Assembly: GCA_034370465.1 (NCBI GenBank)
Contig: JAXMLA010000321.1
Location: forward strand, 1-5,017
Source of the DNA: UBA2197 sp034370465
Lineage (GTDB): Bacteria; Desulfobacterota; Desulfuromonadia; Desulfuromonadales; UBA2197
DNA: 5,017 nt
Direction: 5' to 3'
Part shown: piece by piece, positions 1 to 4,900 of the stretch
Numbering within the stretch: the first letter of the stretch is position 1
Layout: every line of letters starts with the position of its first letter
Program-made: the position numbers and the translations under genes
Notes under the pieces: model-generated
The model's input: the letters and a program-made list of their open reading frames with translations, nothing else
What the model was told of the DNA's origin: nothing
Databases searched by the model: none

Positions 1-15
1 TGTTACCACACTTCA

Positions 16-33
16 TTGCGACTTCCATTCCAA
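16..33 (-). promoter_or_regulatory. Candidate sigma-54 (-24/-12) promoter reading out of the left edge
   Basis: On the minus strand the sequence TTGGAATGGAAGTCGCAA has the invariant GG (positions 30-31) and GC (18-19) separated by exactly 10 nt. It matches 9 of the 12 defined positions of the TGGCACG-N4-TTGCW consensus; the mismatches are C to A and C to T in the -24 box and one T to C in the -12 box. Transcription would start around position 6 and run leftwards out of the window. The adjacent gene encodes a sigma-54 activator, which gives context, but a match of this quality can arise by chance and no downstream gene is visible. Confidence 0.33.
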
Positions 34-35
34 CG

Positions 36-65
36 AAATAACTACTTGTAATTTATGAGTTATTT
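36..65. repeat. 8-bp perfect AT-rich inverted repeat with 14-nt spacer
   Basis: AAATAACT (36-43) and AGTTATTT (58-65) are exact reverse complements separated by 14 nt, so half-site centres are 22 bp apart (two helical turns). It sits just upstream of the sigma-54-like element on the minus strand, so a protein-binding dyad is possible. An alternative is a weak bidirectional hairpin ending a plus-strand gene left of the window. The sequence alone does not decide. Confidence 0.4.
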
Positions 66-95
66 GCATTCATGCGATCCAGGCACTCCGGCGCA

Positions 96-111
96 GGTCA
101 ATCTTTTGACC
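96..111. promoter_or_regulatory. FleQ-box-like palindrome (candidate operator or enhancer site)
   Basis: GGTCAA (96-101) and TTGACC (106-111) form a perfect 6-bp dyad with a 4-nt centre. Read on the minus strand, the inner 14 bp are GTCAAAAGATTGAC. The FleQ consensus I recall from Pseudomonas aeruginosa is GTCaNTAAAtTGAC, also 14 bp, so 12 of 14 positions agree (counting the N). The neighbouring gene encodes a protein with a FleQ-like C-terminal helix-turn-helix. The site lies about 90-105 bp upstream of the start predicted from the sigma-54-like element, within the usual range for enhancer sites. Binding is inferred, not shown; a plain hairpin is the alternative. Confidence 0.42.
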
Positions 112-225
112 CGCAGCGAAAGGAGAAATGAGGCGGGTGTAACCCGAAATCCGCGGCAACAACCAGGAATCACAGTGAATTGGCAGAGGAAGGGGAGAAA
201 CAGGGCGAGCGCGGGGGGAAAAATC

Positions 226-246
226 GAGTCAACGGAATATTGACTC
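226..246. promoter_or_regulatory. Second GTCAA/TTGAC dyad, wider spacing
   Basis: GAGTCAA (226-232) and TTGACTC (240-246) are perfect 7-bp inverted repeats with a 7-nt spacer. The half-sites GTCAA/TTGAC are the same as in the 96-111 dyad, but the spacing is 3 bp longer (17 bp from G to C instead of 14). It lies just past the terminator hairpin of the operon, about 220-240 bp upstream of the predicted sigma-54 start. It may be a second binding site for the same regulator or a weak secondary hairpin following the terminator. Confidence 0.35.
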
Positions 247-255
247 TTCAGCATC

Positions 256-286
256 CAAAGGAGGGCCGCGACGACGGTCGCGGCCC
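256..286 (-). terminator. Rho-independent-type terminator hairpin closing the operon
   Basis: A perfect 10-bp, almost all-GC stem (GGGCCGCGAC at 263-272 with GTCGCGGCCC at 277-286) encloses a 4-nt loop, 14 nt after the stop codon of the sigma-54 activator gene. On the minus strand it is followed by TCCTTT, a short and impure T-tract, so release may be less efficient than at a textbook terminator. Position and stem strength make it the natural end of the operon transcript. The plus-strand side has no T-tract, so it is not an obvious bidirectional terminator. Confidence 0.65.
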
Positions 287-300
287 GGGAGCAAAAGGAG

Positions 301-1710
301 CTACGGGAGATCGAGCCCTTTCTTCTTGATCTTCTCAAGGAGGGTGGTGCGATTGAGATGGAGGAGGCGGGCGGCGTCCTTTTTGTTGCCGGAAGTCAGC
401 TCTAAAGCCTTGCGGATAAGCTTGTCTTCGAGTTCATGAATGACGGCATCAAAGTCGATGCCCTCCGGACCGATCTCGAAGACATCCGTCATTGTCGAGT
501 CGAGAGGGGACGCCATAACAGGACGGGACGGGGCGTATTTAGCGGGGAGCTCACTCACTCCAATCGTCCGGCCACCGTAAATGACCACCAGCCGCTGCAC
601 GAGATTCTCCAGCTCGCGGACATTCCCCGGCCAAGGGTAAGTGCGCAGGGTGGCCAGGGCTTCCGGCGTAAAGCCTTGCAGTCGGGCGGTGCGGTTGCGG
701 TTGAAGATCTGAACGAATTTATCGAGGAGCAGAGGAATATCTCCGGGGCGTTCACGCAGCGGCGGCAGAGTCAGAGGGATAACACTCAGCCGATAATAAA
801 GATCCTCACGGAAGCGGCCGGCTGCAACCTCGGCCTCAAGGTCACAATGGGTGGCGGCGATGATCCGGACATCGACCGGCACCGGCTCCAATCCCCCGAC
901 CGGTACAAAGGTCCGGTCCTGAATCACCCGCAGTAACTTGGCTTGAAGATTTGGCTGCATATCGCCAATTTCATCGAGAAAGAGGGTGCCGCCATCGGCA
1001 TACTGAATGTGCCCGACCTTGGTGAGCAGGGCACCGGTAAAGGCGCCCTTGCGGTAACCGAAGAGCTCACTTTCGAGCAGGTCTTCCGGGATCGCGGCGC
1101 AGTTGATCGGCACAAAGTTTTTCAGGCTGCGGTGACTGTGGGCATGCAGGGCCCGGGCAACCAGTTCCTTGCCGGTCCCACTCTCGCCTTGAATCAACAC
1201 CGTGCTGATATCATCCGCCAATTTATCGACCAGCTCGAAGATCTCCTTCATCTGCGGGGATTTGCCGATGATTCCATAAAAGCCGTCGGATTTACGAACC
1301 TTGGCGCCGCGCTTCTCCTGATGAATCAGGAGGTCATAAAAATAGAGGGCCCGGGCGGTGACGATCACCGCTTCTGTAAAATTATAGGGGGAGTTGATAT
1401 AGCTGAAAGCCCCGGCGCGCAGAACCTGGGCAATTTCCTCCTGATCACCCAAAGGGACGACCGGCAGCACCAGGACCTGACTGTGATGAGAAAGGAGAAA
1501 TTGATGGAAGGGCAGGCTTTTGTAAAGAGGGACGTCGCGGCCGATGATCAGCACACAAACCCCGCCTTCCGCAAGGATTTCAGCGGCTTCGCCAGGGCTG
1601 CCGACAGCATGGACAACGCAGTCAATCTCCTTGCGCAACCGTCCTGCCAACTCTTCACGGGGGGCTGCAGCGGGCTCAATGAGGAGGACACTGCGCATAC
1701 TTTCAGACAT
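301..1710 (-). CDS. FleQ-type sigma-54-dependent transcriptional activator with degenerate receiver domain
   Basis: This 469-residue protein should bind DNA and use ATP to open sigma-54 promoters. Residues 6-125 have a receiver-like fold pattern, but the usual acidic pair is only IEP (11-13), the phospho-Asp position reads IIG (55-57), the Thr position is Pro (83) and the KP motif is SP (107-108), so normal phosphorylation is unlikely. The AAA+ domain (about 146-375) is complete: Walker A GESGTGKE (175-182), GAFTGA (222-227) for sigma-54 contact, Walker B TLFLDEIG (242-249), FREDLYYRL (300-308) and WPGNVRELEN (360-369). A Fis-like helix-turn-helix occupies about 428-466 and ends in RTTLLEKIKKKG, very like the FleQ/FlrA C-terminus. 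By eye, the FleQ c-di-GMP motifs LFRS and ExxxR are not kept (GFYG at 143-146; K331 and I335). I chose ATG at 1710, with GGGAG 8 nt upstream and 8 nt overlap with the preceding gene. A GTG at 1719, adding three residues, is possible, with AAGGA 5 nt upstream. The gene ends the operon. Confidence 0.9.
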   Translation of the reverse strand: MSESMRSVLLIEPAAAPREELAGRLRKEIDCVVHAVGSPGEAAEILAEGGVCVLIIGRDVPLYKSLPFHQFLLSHHSQVLVLPVVPLGDQEEIAQVLRAGAFSYINSPYNFTEAVIVTARALYFYDLLIHQEKRGAKVRKSDGFYGIIGKSPQMKEIFELVDKLADDISTVLIQGESGTGKELVARALHAHSHRSLKNFVPINCAAIPEDLLESELFGYRKGAFTGALLTKVGHIQYADGGTLFLDEIGDMQPNLQAKLLRVIQDRTFVPVGGLEPVPVDVRIIAATHCDLEAEVAAGRFREDLYYRLSVIPLTLPPLRERPGDIPLLLDKFVQIFNRNRTARLQGFTPEALATLRTYPWPGNVRELENLVQRLVVIYGGRTIGVSELPAKYAPSRPVMASPLDSTMTDVFEIGPEGIDFDAVIHELEDKLIRKALELTSGNKKDAARLLHLNRTTLLEKIKKKGLDLP

Positions 1711-2305
1711 CCTGATCACTCCCTTCCTTTGTCGATACTTCCGGCAGGCTCACCCCTTGGAGTTGCTCGGCCAATCCTTTTGCGTGTTCACTTAACTCGG
1801 TGCCGCTTGCGTTCTTCTTGAGACTTTCCTCCAGCCTGCTTAGCAGCGCTTCCATATTTCGATAGCGTTCACGGTAATTCTGCCGGGTCTGCTCGGCAAG
1901 GTTGATGAGGTTAGAGACTTCGTTGAACCGGCTCTGCGGCTGCGGTAACGGAGAAAAATCGCCCTGGCCCATGGCATCGAAGCGGCTCTCCATTCGCAAA
2001 AAATGCATATTTAAACGATGGAAAATATAAAGGGAGAGGAATATGACCAGCACAACGATCAGCGTCGCGTTGATGAGATTGATCCTGATCATCAGTGCGC
2101 TGAAAATCTCCCCGGTATGGGTGATTTTCAAATGGGAAGAGAAGAGATATTTCTCCAGTTGCTGACGGGCCTGCCAATAAAGGACCGCGACCGAGAGACT
2201 GGCCGGGCCGATGACGCAGAGAGCAAAGAGGAGAATAAACTTGCCCTGAAACTCTTTTTTTATAAAAAACTGCCGTCGCCGCGGGTCTTTTTTCCACGAT
2301 AACAT
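1703..2305 (-). CDS. Two-helix membrane protein with HAMP-like region and coiled-coil tail, no output domain
   Basis: This 200-residue inner-membrane protein starts with a basic cytoplasmic segment (KKDPRRRQFFIKK). It has two hydrophobic helices at about 23-44 and 73-96 separated by a short periplasmic loop of roughly 28 residues. A HAMP-like stretch follows (about 97-138, including RMESRFDAMGQGDFSPL), then a polar heptad-rich helix (about 138-180) and an unstructured acidic end. No histidine kinase, GGDEF, chemotaxis-signalling or other catalytic domain follows the HAMP, so it is either an adaptor that passes a conformational change to a partner or a scaffold. It has the same layout as the product of 3116-3682 on the other side of the cytochrome gene, though their sequences are clearly different. 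ATG at 2305 is preferred because AGGAGG ends 6 nt upstream; the ATG at 2311 abuts that Shine-Dalgarno with no spacing. Its end overlaps the next gene by 8 nt. Function is unknown; a signalling role is inferred from HAMP and context. Confidence 0.82.
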   Translation of the reverse strand: MLSWKKDPRRRQFFIKKEFQGKFILLFALCVIGPASLSVAVLYWQARQQLEKYLFSSHLKITHTGEIFSALMIRINLINATLIVVLVIFLSLYIFHRLNMHFLRMESRFDAMGQGDFSPLPQPQSRFNEVSNLINLAEQTRQNYRERYRNMEALLSRLEESLKKNASGTELSEHAKGLAEQLQGVSLPEVSTKEGSDQDV

Positions 2306-2311
2306 CGTCAT

Positions 2312-2317
2312 CCTCCT
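2312..2317 (-). promoter_or_regulatory. Ribosome binding site that overlaps the cytochrome stop codon
   Basis: The minus strand reads TAGGAGG, in which the TAG stop of the cytochrome gene (2316-2318) shares two bases with a perfect AGGAGG Shine-Dalgarno. It is spaced 6 nt from the ATG at 2305, which selects that start over the ATG at 2311. Ribosomes ending the cytochrome would sit on the next initiation site, implying translational coupling. Confidence 0.8.
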
Positions 2318-3119
2318 ATTTATTGTGACATTGCAGGCAAAGGGCGCTCCCTTTGTTGCTCATGGCGAGCATGATCAACTCATGGGAGTAGGGATTATGA
2401 CAGGAACTGCAACCGACCTTGCCATCGACGAGAATAATCAGCGGCGAAAGGCTGTCGACCGGATGCAATTTATTGCTGTATTGGGCTGCCTCCCGGTAAT
2501 TCATACCGATCGGATGGTCCATGTTGCGCCCGGTGAAGGTCAAGGTTGCTTCCCCGGCGAGGCGGACGTTCATCGCCTTGCCGACCGCGCCATCATGACA
2601 ACTGATGCATTCGAGGGAGACCGGGTCAAGAATGCTGTTGATCTCCTCATGGCTCGGGGTCAGGGCATTCTTTGCATGAACAATCTCGGCAATCCGATGC
2701 TGCGAACCGGGTTGCTCAAGTTCATCGTGACAAAGGGCGCAAAAGAGTCGCCCGGAGACCCCGCCACCCCGCAGCAGCGCCCGGTTGACCCCCCAATTTT
2801 CGAGATGCGGATCATGGCAAGTGGCACAAGTCATCCGCCCCTGCCAATCGAGAGGAAATCCTGCCGGCATCGACATGCTCGGCACCATCTGACTGGGATG
2901 GGAATTCTTCCCCGGGATTTCATGGCAATAGTTACAAACATAATCGATATCGTAGTTGAAACGGAGCTCTTCCCCGGCCCGTTGCGGGACCTTAAAATGA
3001 CAGGTTTCGCATTGTTCCGCAAAATCATGGGGATTGCGCGATGACGAGGCGACCCAAAGGGCGCTTCCCCCCCAGACAGACAAGCCGATAATCACCAGTA
3101 ACAGACATTTTCGGTTCAT
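2316..3119 (-). CDS. Exported heptaheme c-type cytochrome (paired CXXCH family)
   Basis: The 267-residue product carries seven CXXCH haem-attachment motifs: CETCH (37-41), CNYCH (62-66), CATCH (98-102), CALCH (127-131), CISCH (171-175), CSSCH (237-241) and CLQCH (261-265). Residues 1-23 form a basic start and a hydrophobic stretch, so it is exported to the periplasm, where haem is ligated; the segment could be a cleaved signal peptide or a membrane anchor. Extra histidines (31, 74, 105, 141, 148, 156, 202, 219, 246) can serve as sixth ligands, so most haems are probably bis-His and low potential. Sites 5 and 6 are 66 residues apart, with a DHPIGMNY segment (201-208) of a kind common in Desulfuromonadia cytochromes. 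The ATG has GGAGG 8 nt upstream and overlaps the previous stop as ATGA. Lying between two HAMP membrane proteins and beside signalling genes, it may be a redox sensor subunit rather than a respiratory carrier; this is inference. No catalytic nitrite- or tetrathionate-reductase motif was seen. Confidence 0.92.
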   Translation of the reverse strand: MNRKCLLLVIIGLSVWGGSALWVASSSRNPHDFAEQCETCHFKVPQRAGEELRFNYDIDYVCNYCHEIPGKNSHPSQMVPSMSMPAGFPLDWQGRMTCATCHDPHLENWGVNRALLRGGGVSGRLFCALCHDELEQPGSQHRIAEIVHAKNALTPSHEEINSILDPVSLECISCHDGAVGKAMNVRLAGEATLTFTGRNMDHPIGMNYREAAQYSNKLHPVDSLSPLIILVDGKVGCSSCHNPYSHELIMLAMSNKGSALCLQCHNK

Positions 3120-3682
3120 TCATCCACCCTCCGATCATGGCAATTGCCGAGTTGAGCACGGAGATGAGCAATCTGCTGCTGGAGTCTCCGGGAATCTGGG
3201 CTCTCGCCATTTTTCTGCTGCCTAATGATCTGGTTGAGTTCCTGTTCAACGTCCTGCAACGCGGTGTAACGATGACGCAAAGACGCAACCAATCGATTCA
3301 AGGCCGAGACCATCGATTTTATCTGGTCGCTGTCACGAGTTCTCGCCACATGCTGCAGGTCACCGGCATCGATGCAGCGCAAGGTATGTTCAAAGCGATA
3401 GATCGGACCGGCAATTTTGTGAGAAATGAAGAGATTGATCGCCAAAGAGAAGAGAAATATCAGCAGCGATTGAACAAGGAAGGTCACCTGCAGAGCACGC
3501 GGCAGCGCCTCTTCCACCCTGGTCAGGGTGGTCAGTGCTTCGGAGTAGCTGTCGCCGAGACCATGCCTGAAATAGAGATAGATCAAGAGACTGGTAACGG
3601 CAAAACCAGCGAGCATCACCAGGCAAAATTTGATCTGGAACCACAACGTAAAATCGTTACTAACCGCCTTTGTCCCTTGCAT
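3116..3682 (-). CDS. Two-helix HAMP-domain membrane protein with coiled-coil tail, no output domain
   Basis: This 188-residue inner-membrane protein has transmembrane helices at about 17-38 and 63-87, with a periplasmic loop of only about 25 residues. A clear HAMP domain starts at SHKIAGPIYRFEHTL (87-101), with the conserved Pro and following Glu, and continues through DAGDL (105-109) to about residue 137. A long heptad-rich, Gln- and Arg-rich helix follows (about 138-180). No kinase, cyclase or chemotaxis-signalling domain follows. The sensory input probably comes from a periplasmic partner, and the neighbouring cytochrome is the obvious candidate. An in-frame TTG at 3727 would add 15 residues, but ATG at 3682 is better supported (GGAG 5 nt upstream), and the added residues would lie across the inverted repeat at 3722-3736. 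The stop overlaps the cytochrome start (ATGA), so the two proteins are probably made in step. HAMP is certain enough; function is inferred. Confidence 0.85.
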   Translation of the reverse strand: MQGTKAVSNDFTLWFQIKFCLVMLAGFAVTSLLIYLYFRHGLGDSYSEALTTLTRVEEALPRALQVTFLVQSLLIFLFSLAINLFISHKIAGPIYRFEHTLRCIDAGDLQHVARTRDSDQIKSMVSALNRLVASLRHRYTALQDVEQELNQIIRQQKNGESPDSRRLQQQIAHLRAQLGNCHDRRVDE

Positions 3683-3687
3683 AGAGG

Positions 3688-3691
3688 CTCC
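3688..3691 (-). promoter_or_regulatory. Ribosome binding site deciding the start of the HAMP protein gene
   Basis: GGAG on the minus strand ends 5 nt before the ATG at 3682. It is the only recognisable Shine-Dalgarno in the 59-nt gap after the HD-GYP gene, and favours this start over the upstream in-frame TTG at 3727. It is weaker than the sites before the cytochrome and the second HAMP gene. Confidence 0.5.
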
Positions 3692-3721
3692 GTTTCTGGC
3701 GTTTTTCGGGACGGCCCGACC

Positions 3722-3736
3722 TGCCAAGGTTTGGCA
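3722..3736. repeat. Short hairpin between the HD-GYP and HAMP genes
   Basis: TGCCAA (3722-3727) and TTGGCA (3731-3736) form a perfect 6-bp stem with a 3-nt loop, beginning 5 nt after the HD-GYP stop codon. There is no T-tract after it on the minus strand, so it is not a standard terminator. It could stabilise the upstream message, act as a processing site, or be a protein-binding dyad separating the two halves of the operon. Confidence 0.4.
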
Positions 3737-3741
3737 CAGCT

Positions 3742-4818
3742 TTAATTATTGAGATTCTCGATACGTCCGGCATAAATCTTATCAAAAATTTCATGAGTAT
3801 CTCGGAATGCCTGAAGAATTTTCGGATCAAAGTGTTCGGGGATCGTCCGGTTGTCACCATGAAGAATGATATGACAAGTCGTTTCATGGTCGTATCCGGA
3901 CTTGTAGGGACGATTACTGCGCAAAGCATCGTACTGATCTGCGAGCATGACGATTCTCCCCTCCATCGGAGTTTCATCTGCCACCAATCCGTTCGGATAT
4001 CCTGTGCCATCCCAGCGCTCATGGTGGTTGAGGGCGATGATCTCGGCCATCTGGATCACGGGGTGCGCCGAGCCCGCCAGCATCCTGGCGCCGATCCGGG
4101 AATGCTGCTTGATGGTGGCAAACTCCTCGGGAGTCAACGCCCCCGGCTTGAGGAGAATGCCATCAGGAATCGCCACCTTGCCGATGTCATGCAGGGAACT
4201 GGCCAGGGTGATCCTTTCGATGAACTCGGGAGACATGCCGATCGTCTTGGCGATGAGCCCGGCAAAGTGACCGATGCGCAGATTGTGCATGCCGGTATCG
4301 GTGTCGCGATATTCGGCAACGACGGTCAGGCGGTGGATAATTTCGCTATTTAAATTCTGCAACTCGGCGGTCTTCTTTTGCACATCCGCTTCCAGTGACA
4401 GCTTGTAATTCTTTTCGATGGTTTGCATCTCGCAATACATCTTTGCCTTGTTCAGGGAATGGGTCAGATAATCGAGATTGAGCGGTTTCATAATAAAATC
4501 GAAGGCGCCGCTCTTGATGGCACTCACGGCCACGTCGACCTCCGAATAAGCGGTCATGATCAACACCGGGATGCCCGGAAAGCGCTCATCGATCTTTTTC
4601 GCCAGAGCGAGGCCATCCATGCCGGGCATGCGAATGTCGGTCAGGACGATGTCGATCTCCATATTATTGAGGTAATCCAGGGCATCAATGGCGTTATCGG
4701 CAGTGACCACCCTGAATTCACTGGTACTGAAATGCAAAAGGAGCATTTCCAATAATTGTCGTTCATCATCGACGAAGAGCACGGTTAATCTTTTTGGGGA
4801 AATTGTTTCTTCCATCAT
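3742..4818 (-). CDS. RpfG-type response regulator: receiver plus HD-GYP c-di-GMP phosphodiesterase
   Basis: This 358-residue cytoplasmic protein is expected to hydrolyse cyclic di-GMP when its receiver domain is phosphorylated. The receiver (about 11-125) keeps every key residue: acidic pair D17-D18, phospho-Asp D61 in LTDIRMPGMDG, T89 and K111 in the KP motif. A helical linker (about 127-160) leads to a complete HD-GYP domain (about 160-350). Visible motifs are RDTDTGMH (171-178), HDIGK (210-214), H239, HHERWDGTGYP (265-275) with the GYP signature, and LADQYDALRSNRPYK (292-306) with a metal-ligand Asp. E169 before the first motif is also present, as in family members with a three-metal site. 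ATG at 4818 is chosen for GAGGTG 5 nt upstream; a second ATG follows at once. It lies 82 nt after the truncated receiver protein, the likely source of phosphate if that is a hybrid kinase. Unlike the sigma-54 regulator of the same operon, it looks fully able to receive phosphate. No membrane segment is present. Confidence 0.95.
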   Translation of the reverse strand: MMEETISPKRLTVLFVDDERQLLEMLLLHFSTSEFRVVTADNAIDALDYLNNMEIDIVLTDIRMPGMDGLALAKKIDERFPGIPVLIMTAYSEVDVAVSAIKSGAFDFIMKPLNLDYLTHSLNKAKMYCEMQTIEKNYKLSLEADVQKKTAELQNLNSEIIHRLTVVAEYRDTDTGMHNLRIGHFAGLIAKTIGMSPEFIERITLASSLHDIGKVAIPDGILLKPGALTPEEFATIKQHSRIGARMLAGSAHPVIQMAEIIALNHHERWDGTGYPNGLVADETPMEGRIVMLADQYDALRSNRPYKSGYDHETTCHIILHGDNRTIPEHFDPKILQAFRDTHEIFDKIYAGRIENLNN

Positions 4819-4884
4819 CTCTGCACCTCTCTATCTGGATTCCTGCTGCCACCCATCCTCCGACAATTTACTGCGTCGACCCGA

Positions 4885-4898
4885 CCTGAAATTTCAGG
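4885..4898. repeat. Perfect 14-bp palindrome between the receiver gene and the HD-GYP gene
   Basis: CCTGAAATTTCAGG is its own reverse complement and lies 2 nt after the stop codon of the upstream partial gene. As RNA it could form only a 5-bp stem with a 4-nt loop and has no T-tract, so termination is unlikely. A perfect uninterrupted palindrome is more like a dimer-binding operator, which would suggest an internal promoter in the 82-nt gap, although I see no convincing -35/-10 or -24/-12 pair there. Confidence 0.4.
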
Positions 4899-4900
4899 CT

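Larger units (their letters stand above)
1..300. other. Non-coding, dyad-rich intergenic region downstream of the sigma-54 activator gene
   Basis: No reading frame here has both a plausible ribosome binding site and protein-like composition. The longest ones (55-243 plus; 60-338 minus) lack Shine-Dalgarno sequences and look like chance frames. The stretch holds a GC-rich terminator hairpin next to the preceding gene (263-286), four short perfect inverted repeats (36-65, 96-111, 134-146, 226-246) and a sigma-54 promoter-like element near the left edge on the minus strand (16-33). The 134-146 repeat is CGGGT-GTA-ACCCG and may be only a small hairpin. The density of dyads suggests a regulatory region for a minus-strand gene lying left of the window, but that gene is not visible. 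Confidence 0.6.

Noticed and set aside
1..41. Possible 3' end of a plus-strand gene entering from the left (stop TAA at 39-41)
   Set aside because: All three plus frames remain open for a dozen or more codons by chance here, and a dozen residues cannot identify a protein. Neither supported nor excluded.
55..243. Plus-strand frame of 62 codons in the intergenic region
   Set aside because: No Shine-Dalgarno before the ATG, low-complexity Arg/Asn/Gly-rich product without family features, and it spans the dyads.
60..338. Minus-strand frame of 92 codons extending past the terminator, with a hydrophobic middle
   Set aside because: Its start is inside the sigma-54 activator gene, it reads through the terminator hairpin and two dyads, and it has no ribosome binding site.
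943..1821. Long plus-strand open frame of 292 codons
   Set aside because: It lies opposite the sigma-54 activator gene, whose AAA+ motifs are unmistakable. The plus-strand product has no recognisable domain and no Shine-Dalgarno, so it is an antisense shadow.
2325..3044. Plus-strand open frame of 239 codons opposite the cytochrome gene
   Set aside because: The minus strand encodes seven CXXCH motifs in order. The plus-strand product shows no family features and is a shadow of that frame.
2316..3119. Cytochrome as a lipoprotein because of Cys5
   Set aside because: Cys5 comes before the hydrophobic stretch rather than after it, so there is no lipobox.
3701..3720. Small hairpin TCGGG/CCCGA near 3706-3719 as a terminator of the HD-GYP gene
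   Set aside because: On the transcribed (minus) sense it is followed by A residues rather than T residues, and the stem is only 5 bp.
4815..4856. 13-codon minus-strand frame whose stop overlaps the HD-GYP start codon, a possible leader peptide
   Set aside because: GGAGG abuts its ATG with no spacing, so initiation would be poor, and the peptide has no run of regulatory codons. The HD-GYP gene has its own well-placed GAGGTG.
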